NCBI RefSeq assembly: GCF_014076415.1
Contig: NZ_CP043568.1
Location: 4,774,001-4,838,000, forward strand
Origin: Comamonas testosteroni
GTDB taxonomy: Bacteria > Pseudomonadota > Gammaproteobacteria > Burkholderiales > Burkholderiaceae_C
Reading direction: 5' to 3'
DNA: 64,000 nucleotides
In this document: positions 8,688 through 16,505 of the stretch, one piece after another
Layout: each line of letters starts with the position of its first letter
How positions within the stretch are numbered: position 1 is the first letter of the stretch
Program-made: the position numbers and the translations under genes
The notes under the pieces: generated by a model
What the model saw: only the letters and a program-made list of their open reading frames with translations
Told to the model about the DNA's origin: nothing
Databases searched by the model: none

Positions 8688-9563
8688 ATGGACAGCTTCA
8701 GCGGACTTGAGTCCTTTGTACGTGCCGCCGATCTTCTGAGCTTTGCCGAGGCAGGCCGCGCGCTTGGCATCTCGGCCTCGGCCGTGGGCAAGAACGTGGC
8801 GCGCCTGGAGCAGCAACTGGGCCTGCGCCTGTTCCATCGCACCACACGCCAGGTGCGCCTGACGCAGGAAGGCACTCTGTTTCACGAACGCTGCCGGCGC
8901 ATTCTCGACGAGCTGCATGATGCACGCGCGGCCATGCAGGCCGCCGCCCAAGCGCCACGCGGCCGGCTGCGTGTGAGCCTGCCCACCATCGGCTACCGTT
9001 TTCTGCTGCCCGTGCTGCCCGAATTCCAGGCCCGCTATCCCGAAGTCGAGCTGGATCTGGACTTCAACGACCATCTGGTCGATGTCGTCGAAGCCGGCCT
9101 CGATGTGGTCATCCGTAGCGGCGAGCTGGCCGATTCGCGGCTGGTGGCGCGCCGACTCGGACCGTTTCGCTTCATTCTCGCGGCCTCGCCGGCCTATCTG
9201 GCCGAACGCGGTCTGCCGCTGACGCCGGCCGACCTTGCCCGACACTCCAGCCTGCGCTATCGCTTTCTGAACAGCGGCAAGCTCGAGGAGTGGACGCTGC
9301 CCGGGCTGCCGGCCATGCCCATCTCCCTGGTCTGCAACAACATGGAAGCCATGCTGGGCGCAGCCGTCTCAGGCCTGGGCCTGGCCTATATGCCCGACTT
9401 CCTGGCCCGCGACGCACTGGCGCGCGGCGAACTCAGGCAAGTGCTGGCCGAGCAGCTCACGCATAGCGGGCAGTTCTCGGCACTCTGGCCCTCCAGCCGC
9501 CAGCTCTCGCCCAAGGTCCGGGCCTTTGTGGACTTTGCGAGCGAGCGGCTGTTCAAGGGCTAG
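8688..9563 (+). CDS. LysR family transcriptional regulator
   Basis: 291 residues. The N-terminal winged helix-turn-helix (FVRAADLLSFAEAGRALGISASAVGKNVARLEQQLGL is the region, about residues 10-45) and the LysR effector-binding domain that follows belong to the CrgA/DmlR-like subgroup (RGRLRVSLPTIGYRFLLPVL). The ATG at 8688 is chosen because MDSFSGLESFVRAA matches the family start; an in-frame TTG lies 12 nt upstream. It is divergent from the MFS exporter, across a 108-bp AT-richer spacer that should hold both promoters. It ends 2 nt before a TIR element. Confidence 0.93.
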   Translation: MDSFSGLESFVRAADLLSFAEAGRALGISASAVGKNVARLEQQLGLRLFHRTTRQVRLTQEGTLFHERCRRILDELHDARAAMQAAAQAPRGRLRVSLPTIGYRFLLPVLPEFQARYPEVELDLDFNDHLVDVVEAGLDVVIRSGELADSRLVARRLGPFRFILAASPAYLAERGLPLTPADLARHSSLRYRFLNSGKLEEWTLPGLPAMPISLVCNNMEAMLGAAVSGLGLAYMPDFLARDALARGELRQVLAEQLTHSGQFSALWPSSRQLSPKVRAFVDFASERLFKG

Positions 9564-9565
9564 CC

Positions 9566-9908
9566 TTAGAACGTGCTTACGATCTCTACGCAGCCGCGTT
9601 GGTGCGCAATCGGGATGAGTTCGAAGCGATGGCTCGCCGCTTGCACCGGTGTGCAAGCAAGAGTCAGCGCGCAGAAATCGCCCGATTTCGCTCCAACCCT
9701 CCGGGACAGTGTCTTTGCGGACGCCCGGTCAGGGACGCCCGGTCAGGGACGCCCGGTCAGGGGCAGTCTGCGGCGTTGCCTCGCCGGCCGCGCGAATCCT
9801 CGCAATAGCACGGCTATTGCTGCGGTATCGCGCGCGGGGGGCCGCCCCCTTCCATCCCATCCCGCAAAGCCTCTGTCGCGGCGCGAGGAGATCGTAGGCA
9901 CGTTCTTA
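9566..9908 (+). mobile_element. TIR element (MITE-like), copy 1
   Basis: A 337-bp element (9569-9905) is bounded on both sides by TTA in direct orientation (9566-9568 and 9906-9908), consistent with a 3-bp target duplication. The ends are imperfect inverted repeats: GAACGTGCTTACGATCTC on the left and, reading inward from the right, GAACGTGCCTACGATCTC (17 of 18 identical). The inside holds three 14-bp tandem repeats and a GCAATAGC/GCTATTGC hairpin. There is no transposase, so it is non-autonomous. The right-hand TTA is the complement of the TAA stop of the ABC-permease gene. A second copy is at 60586-60967. It fills the whole 342-bp gap between genes. Confidence 0.85.
9719..9760 (+). repeat. 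14-bp tandem repeat inside TIR element, 3 units
   Basis: Three exact head-to-tail copies of GGACGCCCGGTCAG. The other element copy carries six units of the same sequence, so the array has changed length between copies and is a plausible variable-number tandem repeat. Confidence 0.95.
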
Positions 9909-12431
9909 TTCCGCCGCCTGGCGCAGCGTGATCATCACGGGGCGGCTGACTACCTCGCGCAACGCCCACCAACCGGCCAGCCAGGCCAGCAATGCGCCCA
10001 CCAGCGCGCCCGCCAGAGGTACCCACCAGAGCACATTCCATTCGAAATCGAACACCCAGCGCGCCAACGCCCAGCCCACGGCCAGGGCCACGCAGCTGGC
10101 CAGAAAGCCGGCCATCAGGCCCACTCCGGCGAGCTCGGCGCTTTGCACCTGCTGCAGCAGGCCCGATCTGGCGCCCACGGCGCGCATGATGGCGTACTCG
10201 CGCGCTCTTTCCTCACGGGTGCCGGTGACGGAAGCAAACAGCACGACCAGACCCGCCACCAGCGTGAAGCCGAACAGAAACTCCACGGCGCGTATGACCT
10301 GGTCCATCACCTGCTGCACCTGGGCCAGCGTGCTGCTCAGGTCGACATTGGTGATGTTCGGAAACTCATTGACCAGCGCATTGTCAAAGCCCTTGACGTC
10401 GGGCGCGCGATAGGCCGCCAGGTAGGTCACGGCCACGTTGTCCAGATGTTGCACGGGGTAGATCACAAAGAAGTTGGCGCGCATGGAACTCCAGTCCACC
10501 TTGCGCAGACTGGTGATACGGGCTTCGCTCTCCTCGCCGCCGATATCGAAGCGCAGCGTGTCGCCCAGCTTCAGATCCAGGGTCTTGGCAATGCCTTCTT
10601 CCATGCTGATCGCGCCCTGCTCGCCCGCCTGCCAGCGGCCTCCCACGATCTGGTTGTGATCGGGCATGGTTTCGGCAGTGGAGATATTGAACTCCCGGTC
10701 CACCAGGCGCTTGGCGCGGTCCTCCTCATAGTCATCGGGGCTGACGGCCTTGCCGTTGACGGCGATCAGCCGGCCGCGAATCATGGGATACCAGTCATAG
10801 CTGTGCACGCCGGCCTTCTTCAGCGCGGCCTGAAAGTCCTGCGCCTGATCGGGCTGGACATTGATGACAAAGCGATCCGGCGCATTCGCCGGCGTGGCCT
10901 TGCGCCAGCTGGCAATCAGATCGGTGCGCAGCAGCACCAGCAGCACCAGGGCCAGCAGCCCCACGGCCAGCGAGCTGACCTGTACCACGGCATACACGGG
11001 TTTGGCCGATACCTGGCGCGTGGCCATGACCAGCCAGCGCGGCGCCGTGCTCTCATTGACCACCTGCCGCAGCAGCTTGACGGCCAGCCAGGCCAGGCCC
11101 GCGAACAAGAGCACGGCTACGGCAAAGCCGCCCACTGCAATCAGGCCCAGCTTGATGTCGCGGCTGGCCACCATCAGCAAGGCCGCAAAACCCGTAACGC
11201 CCACACCCAGCACCAGCCAAGATGCTGGCTTGAGCGCCCCCAGATCGCGCCGCATCACGCGCAGCGGCGGCACCTGAGCCAGCTGCAGCACGGGCGGCAG
11301 GCCAAAAGCCAGCAGCAGGGTCAGCCCCATGCCCATGCCGAACAATGCGGGCCACAGGCTCGCCGCAGGCAGAGCAGACTCGACCAGTCCGGCCAGCAGC
11401 CAGACAAACACATGGTGCACGGCCCAGCCCAGCAGCACGCCGGCCGCGCTGGCGGCCAGGGCAATGCTCACGAACTCCACCACATAGGCCAGAGCGATCC
11501 GGCGCTGACTCTGGCCGAGCACGCGCAGCATGGCCGACGCATCGAGATGGCTGTTGGCAAAGGCACGCGCGGCCAGTGCCACGGCCACGGCCGAGAGCAG
11601 CGCCGAGAGCAGCGCCACCAGACTCAGGAACTTCTCGGCCCTGTCAAGGGTCTGGCGCATCTCCGGGCGGCCGCTTTCCAGCGATTCCACACGCACGCCG
11701 TGCAGGCTCTTGGCCAGTTCCTGCGCCCAGTCCAGATAGTCCTGCGCGCCGCGCCCGGCGTCTGCCTGCGCCGCCACGGCCAGCCGGTAGGTGATGCGGC
11801 TGGCCGGCTGCACCAGGCGCGTTGCGGGCAGGTCGGCGCTGTTGATCATTACGCGCGGGGCAAAGCTCATGAAGCCCGCGCCGCGATCGGGTTCGATGGC
11901 AATGATGTGCGAGATATGAAAGCTCGCATCGCCCAGCAGCAGCCGGTCGCTGAGCTTCAGGCCCAGCGCCTCCAGCAGCGGCGCATCGACCCAGGCATGG
12001 CCGCGTTCAGGAATCGCCCGCACTTCCAGGTCTGGCTGGCCCGGTCCCTGATTCAGGTGCAGCATGCCGCGCAACGGGTAGCCGGGGTCCACGCTTTTGA
12101 GCGCCACCAGCCGGCTGGCTCCGCCCTGCTCCTGGCTGGAGCGCGCCATGGTCGGAAAGCTGGCCGTGGCCACGGTCTGCAGCCCCTGCTGCTGTGCCTG
12201 CTGCACAAAAGCCGCGGGGGCAGGATTGTCGCTGACCACCACCACATCGCCGCCCAGCAGCTGACGGGCGTCGCGCTGCAGGCCGGCTTGCAGGCGGTCG
12301 GCAAAAAAGCCCACCGAGCTCAGTGCCGCCACGGCCAGCAGCACGGCCACGATGATCAGGCGCAGCTCGCCAGCGCGCAGATCGCGCCAGAGATTGCGCA
12401 GTCCCAGAATCCAGACAGATGATGCTTGCAT
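9906..12431 (-). CDS. ABC transporter permease of the FtsX/YbbP family
   Basis: 841 residues. The layout is one N-terminal helix, a periplasmic MacB-like domain (residues about 50-250), an FtsX-type three-helix block (about 265-390), two further helices, a second periplasmic domain, and a C-terminal FtsX block (FTLVAGLVVLFASVTGTREERAREYAIMRAVGA). This 10-TM duplicated layout is that of YbbP/LolCE-like permeases, which work with a separate ATPase (YbbA-like). The ATPase gene is not in this window. Start at 12431 (MQASSVWILGLRNLWRDL); 17 further codons upstream are open but unlike the family. The stop codon TAA coincides with the end of TIR element copy 1. Confidence 0.9.
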   Translation of the reverse strand: MQASSVWILGLRNLWRDLRAGELRLIIVAVLLAVAALSSVGFFADRLQAGLQRDARQLLGGDVVVVSDNPAPAAFVQQAQQQGLQTVATASFPTMARSSQEQGGASRLVALKSVDPGYPLRGMLHLNQGPGQPDLEVRAIPERGHAWVDAPLLEALGLKLSDRLLLGDASFHISHIIAIEPDRGAGFMSFAPRVMINSADLPATRLVQPASRITYRLAVAAQADAGRGAQDYLDWAQELAKSLHGVRVESLESGRPEMRQTLDRAEKFLSLVALLSALLSAVAVALAARAFANSHLDASAMLRVLGQSQRRIALAYVVEFVSIALAASAAGVLLGWAVHHVFVWLLAGLVESALPAASLWPALFGMGMGLTLLLAFGLPPVLQLAQVPPLRVMRRDLGALKPASWLVLGVGVTGFAALLMVASRDIKLGLIAVGGFAVAVLLFAGLAWLAVKLLRQVVNESTAPRWLVMATRQVSAKPVYAVVQVSSLAVGLLALVLLVLLRTDLIASWRKATPANAPDRFVINVQPDQAQDFQAALKKAGVHSYDWYPMIRGRLIAVNGKAVSPDDYEEDRAKRLVDREFNISTAETMPDHNQIVGGRWQAGEQGAISMEEGIAKTLDLKLGDTLRFDIGGEESEARITSLRKVDWSSMRANFFVIYPVQHLDNVAVTYLAAYRAPDVKGFDNALVNEFPNITNVDLSSTLAQVQQVMDQVIRAVEFLFGFTLVAGLVVLFASVTGTREERAREYAIMRAVGARSGLLQQVQSAELAGVGLMAGFLASCVALAVGWALARWVFDFEWNVLWWVPLAGALVGALLAWLAGWWALREVVSRPVMITLRQAAE

Positions 12432-12509
12432 GGTCTGCACGATAGCGCAGCGGCCTGGCGCCATGCCAGAACTGCATGGCAATGCCCTGCTTGAGCGGGA
12501 CGATAATCG

Positions 12510-13295
12510 ATGCCTTCAGACGGAGACCAGAGCGTGGAAGTGATCTTGGTGGTGGCCCTGGGGGCTGCAGTGGCAGGCTTTGTGCAGGGACTGTCGGGCT
12601 TTGCCTTCGGCATGGTGGCCATGTCGTTCTGGGCCTGGGTGCTGGAGCCGCAACTGGCAGCCGTACTCTCGGTGTTTGGCTCGCTGACGGGACAGATCAT
12701 TGCGGCCTTCACCGTGCGCCGCGAATTTCACTGGAAGTCGCTGCTGCCGTTTATCGCCGGCGGTCTGGCCGGCATTCCCATGGGCGTGGCCGTGATGCCG
12801 CATCTCAATATGGACTGGTTCAAGTTCGGCCTGGGCTGTCTGCTGGTGCTGTGGTGCCCCACCATGCTGCTCAGCGCCCACCTGCCCCGGCTGACGCTGG
12901 GCGGCGGCCTGATGGCCCGCCTGAGCGATGCGCTTGCGGGCCTGATCGGTGGCGCCATGGGCGGGCTGGGCGGCTTCAGCGGTACCGTGCCCACACTGTG
13001 GTGCACGCTGCGCGGCTTTGAGCGCCATGTGCAGCGCACGGTGATCCAGAATTTCAACCTCTCGGTGCTGGCCGTCACCATGGCCAGCTATCTGGCCACC
13101 GGCCTGGTCAAGCCAGCCATGTGGCAATCGTTTGCCGTGGTGCTGCCCGCAGTGCTGGTGCCTGTGATCTTCGGAACCCGCGTCTACAAAGGCGTCAGCG
13201 ATGCCCGCTTTCGCCAGATCGTGCTGAGCCTGCTGACCTGCTCGGGCATCGCCATGCTGGCGGCGTCCGTGCCGCGGCTGCTCCTTGCACCCTAA
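12510..13295 (+). CDS. TSUP (TauE/SafE) family membrane transporter
   Basis: 261 residues with about eight hydrophobic helices. The family pattern GFVQGLSGFAFGMVAMS near the N-terminus is repeated as GGAMGGLGGFSGTVPTLW in the second half. TSUP proteins move sulfite, sulfonates or other organosulfur or organic anions across the inner membrane. Start ATG at 12510 with a GAGCGGGA ribosome-binding site. It is divergent from the ABC-permease gene with a spacer under 80 bp. Substrate not predictable. Confidence 0.9.
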   Translation: MPSDGDQSVEVILVVALGAAVAGFVQGLSGFAFGMVAMSFWAWVLEPQLAAVLSVFGSLTGQIIAAFTVRREFHWKSLLPFIAGGLAGIPMGVAVMPHLNMDWFKFGLGCLLVLWCPTMLLSAHLPRLTLGGGLMARLSDALAGLIGGAMGGLGGFSGTVPTLWCTLRGFERHVQRTVIQNFNLSVLAVTMASYLATGLVKPAMWQSFAVVLPAVLVPVIFGTRVYKGVSDARFRQIVLSLLTCSGIAMLAASVPRLLLAP

Positions 13296-13345
13296 CGTAA
13301 AACTGCCTACGGCAAGGCTGATCACAAGCCACTACCATCTGCGGC

Positions 13346-14416
13346 ATGAATGCCGCGCCTACCGCCCCCACACCTGAACTGACCGCCTTTGCCCACACCA
13401 TCCCCAAGATGGAGTTGCACTGCCACCTGCTGGGCACGGTCAGAAAAAACACCTTCATCGAACTGGTGCAGCGCGCCAAGGCGCCGCTGACTGCCGAAGA
13501 GATCGAGGCCTTCTACACGCGCGGCGAGAAGCCCGTGGGCGTGCTGCGCGTGCTGCGTGCTCTCGACGAGTGGCTGTTGCAGACGCCGGCCGATCTGGAG
13601 CGCATTACCTATGAATATCTGCAGGATGCCGCCGCCCACCATGTGCGCTATGCCGAATTCTTCTGGAACCCCACGGGCACGGTGCAATGCTCTGGCATGA
13701 GCTATGCCGCCGCCCAGCAAGCCATCCTGGCCGGTGCCGCAGCTGCGCAAAAGGATTGCGGCATACGCGGCCGCCTGGTGCCGTCGATCGACCGCGAAGC
13801 CCCGGCCGAGGCCGCTGTACAGATGGTGCAATGGATGCTGGAAAACCGCCATGACGATGTACCCGGCATCGGCATCGACTACCGCGAAAACGAGCGCCCG
13901 CCCGAGCTGTTCGCCGAGGCCTATGCACTGGCGCGTCGCAACGGCCTCAAGACCACGGCCCATGCCAGCGAATTCGGCCTGCCCTGGAACAACCTGCAAA
14001 CAGCCATTGAGACGCTCAAGGTGGACCGCGTCGACCATGGCTACACGGTCATAGACAACCCCGAACTGGCCAAGCGCTGCGCTGATCTGGGCATTGTGTT
14101 CACCGTGGTGCCAACCAACTCCTACTATCTGCGCACGCTGGCACCCGAGCGCTGGGCGCTGGACCACCCGATCCGCCAGATGCCTTCCATGGGCATTCGC
14201 ATCCACCCCAACACCGACGACCCCACGCTGCACCATGTGGACCCCACAGGGGCCTGGACCAAGATGGTCAGCGACTTTGGTTTTTCGAAGGCCGACCTCA
14301 GGGACTTCATGCTCAACGGCATCGATGCGGCCTGGGTAGACGAGAGCGAAAAGCGCAGCCTGCGCCGGCAGTGGAGCGACGAGTTCGATGCATTGAGCGG
14401 CACACACCACTTCTAA
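13346..14416 (+). CDS. Adenosine deaminase family amidohydrolase
   Basis: 356 residues, TIM-barrel amidohydrolase. Metal and catalytic motifs in order: MELHCHLLGT (HxH), a Glu-containing RYAEFFWNP strand, TTAHASEFG (His and catalytic Glu), RVDHGY, and NTDDP near the C-terminus (paired Asp). It should deaminate adenosine, adenine or a related purine. Differences from textbook Add are LLGT instead of LDGS after the HxH motif, HASE instead of HAGE, and NTDDP instead of SLDDP, so an alternative purine or N6-substituted substrate is possible. Stand-alone gene 50 bp after the TSUP transporter. Confidence 0.85.
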   Translation: MNAAPTAPTPELTAFAHTIPKMELHCHLLGTVRKNTFIELVQRAKAPLTAEEIEAFYTRGEKPVGVLRVLRALDEWLLQTPADLERITYEYLQDAAAHHVRYAEFFWNPTGTVQCSGMSYAAAQQAILAGAAAAQKDCGIRGRLVPSIDREAPAEAAVQMVQWMLENRHDDVPGIGIDYRENERPPELFAEAYALARRNGLKTTAHASEFGLPWNNLQTAIETLKVDRVDHGYTVIDNPELAKRCADLGIVFTVVPTNSYYLRTLAPERWALDHPIRQMPSMGIRIHPNTDDPTLHHVDPTGAWTKMVSDFGFSKADLRDFMLNGIDAAWVDESEKRSLRRQWSDEFDALSGTHHF

Positions 14417-14517
14417 CCAAACATCGCCGCATCACTTGTCCATCAAGCGCTCTCAGCTATCAAAATAGATTCAGGCCGGTGTAACACCGGCCTCCTCTCT
14501 TAACAACCACCTGCCCT

Positions 14518-14886
14518 ATGCCGTCAGACAAGCCAGCCAGCCTTGAAGAGATTCAGGCTTCCATTGCCAAGCTCAGAGTCACCGAACAGCAGCTCGAAGC
14601 CACCGCGCAGAAGTACGAAAGCAAGATGCAGAGTTCAAGGAAGTGGAACTATCTCGCCGTCGCCATGGCCGTGGTGGTCTGCGCCGTGGCCTGGATCAAC
14701 CAGGCATCGCCCTGGCTGCGCTGGGGCGTGCTGCCCGTGGTGCTCTTCATGGTGCTGTTCTTCGAAGGCATGCGTCGCCTGCTGGGCGTGACCATGCAAA
14801 GCAGCATGCGCCAGCTCAAGACCCAGATCCGTACACTGGAAACCAGGATGGCCGAAGTACAAGCCGCTGCGACAGATCAGCCATGA
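14518..14886 (+). CDS. Small two-helix membrane protein, coiled-coil ends
   Basis: 122 residues, family not recognised. The N-terminal about 40 residues (EEIQASIAKLRVTEQQLEAT) and C-terminal about 30 (SSMRQLKTQIRTLETRMAEV) have heptad-like helical patterns. Between them are two closely spaced transmembrane helices (WNYLAVAMAVVVCAVAWI and GVLPVVLFMVLFFEGM). Both ends would lie on the same side of the membrane. The stop overlaps the next gene's start (ATGA), so it is translationally coupled to the phosphatase gene. Confidence 0.75.
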   Translation: MPSDKPASLEEIQASIAKLRVTEQQLEATAQKYESKMQSSRKWNYLAVAMAVVVCAVAWINQASPWLRWGVLPVVLFMVLFFEGMRRLLGVTMQSSMRQLKTQIRTLETRMAEVQAAATDQP

Positions 14887-15374
14887 CTGCCGCCAGACCC
14901 GTTCGCGTCCTGATGGTCTGCACCGGCAACATCTGCCGCAGCCCCACTGCCCATGGCGTGCTGGAAAAAATGGTGGCCGATGCGGGCCTGCAGGATCTGG
15001 TTCAGGTCGACTCGGCCGGCACGCACGGCTATCACGTTGGCGAGGCCCCCGATGCCCGCAGCCAGCAGCATGCACGCCGCCGGGGCTATGACCTCAGCGG
15101 GCAGCGTGCGCGGCAGCTGACAAAGCAGGATTTCGACGCTTTCGATCTGGTGCTGGTGATGGACAGCGCCAATGAGGTGGCGGCGCGCCGCCTTGCCACG
15201 CCCGCCCAGCAGCAGCGCATGAAGCGGCTGACCGATTACTGCCAGCGCTTTGACGAGCCCGAAGTGCCCGACCCCTACTATGGCGGCGACCGAGGCTTTG
15301 AGCATGTGCTCGATCTGATCGAGGACGCCTGCCAGAACCTGCTGCATACCATCGCAAAGAAAAGTCCACGCTAA
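14883..15374 (+). CDS. Low-molecular-weight protein-tyrosine phosphatase
   Basis: 163 residues. The CX5R(S/T) active-site loop is near the N-terminus (VCTGNICRSPTAHGVLE) and the general-acid Asp is in VPDPYYGG. Length and motif order are those of Wzb/YwlE-type LMW-PTPs. It dephosphorylates phosphotyrosine (or phosphoarginine) proteins in the cytoplasm. No tyrosine-kinase or exopolysaccharide gene is adjacent. It overlaps the upstream membrane-protein gene by 4 bp, and a CbrC-like gene starts 12 nt downstream with an AAAAGGAG site. Confidence 0.94.
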   Translation: MTAARPVRVLMVCTGNICRSPTAHGVLEKMVADAGLQDLVQVDSAGTHGYHVGEAPDARSQQHARRRGYDLSGQRARQLTKQDFDAFDLVLVMDSANEVAARRLATPAQQQRMKRLTDYCQRFDEPEVPDPYYGGDRGFEHVLDLIEDACQNLLHTIAKKSPR

Positions 15375-15386
15375 AAGGAGCATTCC

Positions 15387-15926
15387 ATGGATTTGCCGAA
15401 ATTTCGTCTCAGCCCCAATGCCTATGCGCTGGATCTGTTTGTGGCCGAAAGCGGTATCTGCTCCTGTTGCGGCCAGGCGCGTGAGCTCAAGTACAACAGC
15501 TCTTTTTACAGCCGCGAAGAGCCGGACTATCTCTGCCCCTGGTGCATTGCCGACGGCAGCGCGGCCAAGCGCTATGAGGGCGAATTCAACGACTACCTGG
15601 GCATTGAAGGCGTGAGCGCCGAGCCCGGCGAACCTGACAGCATCGTCATGGATCGTGTGCTGCTGCTGGAAGTCTGCGAACGCACGCCCAGCTATCACAG
15701 CTGGCAGCAGGAGCAATGGCTGGTGCATTGCAACCAGCCCTGTGCCTTTCTCGGCTATACCGACTACGCCGAAATCCAGACCCTGCAGGCCGAGCTGCAA
15801 GGTGATATCACCGACATTCCCGAGCGTTATCTGCAGGCCATCAGCAAGACCGGTGATCCCGTGGGTGGCTATCTGTTTCGCTGTATGGAGTGCGGCACGC
15901 ACCGGCTGCATACCGATTGCACCTGA
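15387..15926 (+). CDS. CbrC family protein (UPF0167)
   Basis: 179 residues. Family signature PKFRLSPNAYALDLF at the start, then CSCCGQ, CPWCIADGSAA and, at the C-terminus, RCMECGTHRLHTD. Together these cysteines look like a zinc-binding arrangement. In E. coli the relative CbrC is tied to the CreBC regulon and colicin E2 tolerance, but its biochemical role is unknown. An AAAAGGAG site lies 8 nt before the ATG. The last member of the cluster follows 3 nt after the stop. Confidence 0.85.
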   Translation: MDLPKFRLSPNAYALDLFVAESGICSCCGQARELKYNSSFYSREEPDYLCPWCIADGSAAKRYEGEFNDYLGIEGVSAEPGEPDSIVMDRVLLLEVCERTPSYHSWQQEQWLVHCNQPCAFLGYTDYAEIQTLQAELQGDITDIPERYLQAISKTGDPVGGYLFRCMECGTHRLHTDCT

Positions 15927-15929
15927 GGC

Positions 15930-16253
15930 ATGAACACAGACATCATGCGGGTGGAGTGCAGCCACCATATCGACGCCAGCGAAGCTGATGCCGAAGGCTT
16001 TTACGAGTACTACTACGAGTACGACATCTACCGCTTTACGCTGGGCGGCCTGAGCCTGGTGGTGCGCAGCTATAGCGATACCTGCGAGCAAGCCAGCGTG
16101 CTGCGACTGGAAGAAGCTGGCAAGTCACGCCCGCTGCAGCCCAAGGATCTGAAAAGGCCTCTTGTCCAACAGGCGCGGGAGCATCTCCAAGGCCTGGGCA
16201 AGCAGGAACTGCGCTGGCTCAACCCCAGGCACGCGCGCTACGACCCGCTTTGA
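15930..16253 (+). CDS. Hypothetical acidic/aromatic protein
   Basis: 107 residues, family not recognised. The N-terminal third is rich in Tyr, Glu and Asp (ADAEGFYEYYYEYDIYRF), the middle forms beta-type strands (FTLGGLSLVVRSYSD) and the C-terminus is basic. No signal peptide or membrane segment. It starts 3 nt after the CbrC-like gene, so it belongs to the same transcript as the phosphatase. Confidence 0.65.
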   Translation: MNTDIMRVECSHHIDASEADAEGFYEYYYEYDIYRFTLGGLSLVVRSYSDTCEQASVLRLEEAGKSRPLQPKDLKRPLVQQAREHLQGLGKQELRWLNPRHARYDPL

Positions 16254-16416
16254 GCAAGCCGCTGAAGCGCTCGGGCTACGACACCCCCGCCTCCAGCTCA
16301 TGACGGCCGCAGACCCCCTGCACCTTGGCGTCCGGGAAACACCAGGCCATGAAGACGCACATCCAAGCAGATCTGGCTGCTGCATGTGCAAGGCTCCAGG
16401 TCCATAAATGCATATG

Positions 16417-16492
16417 GGCTTGCACAAACAAGGGTGCTCCAAGATGGTTTCCCTGAGGCAAAGCGCTTGCTTGGGCCTCGTTTACGCAAGTC
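16417..16492 (-). repeat. 76-bp TIR repeat, copy A (degenerate ends)
   Basis: On the minus strand it reads GACTTGCGTAAAC..., then GCAAGCGCTTTGCCTCA..., then CCCTTGTTTGTGCAAGCC. It is similar along its whole length to the copy at 19913-19988. It sits in the 252-bp spacer between the hypothetical gene at 15930 and the fah stop. Nothing else is recognised in that spacer. Confidence 0.7.
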
Positions 16493-16505
16493 GTGATTTG
16501 CAAGC

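Noticed and set aside
9719-9760. Regular 14-bp repeats considered as a CRISPR array (also 60731-60814)
   Set aside because: The units are directly adjacent with no spacers and lie inside a TIR element. No cas genes are present.
9590-9840. Open frame inside the TIR element (RNRDEFEAMARRLHR...) as a small conserved gene
   Set aside because: The same frame exists in both copies, but it runs through the variable 14-bp array and has no ribosome-binding site. It is more likely a by-product of high GC content.
9573-12422. A 949-codon open frame on the plus strand across the ABC-permease gene
   Set aside because: It is antisense to a clear FtsX/YbbP-type gene, has low-complexity Gln/His/Ala-rich translation typical of the reverse of GC-rich coding DNA, and has no family motif.
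16254-16505. A small gene in the spacer before fahA
   Set aside because: Short frames exist on both strands but overlap the 76-bp TIR repeat and lack ribosome-binding sites and recognisable sequence.
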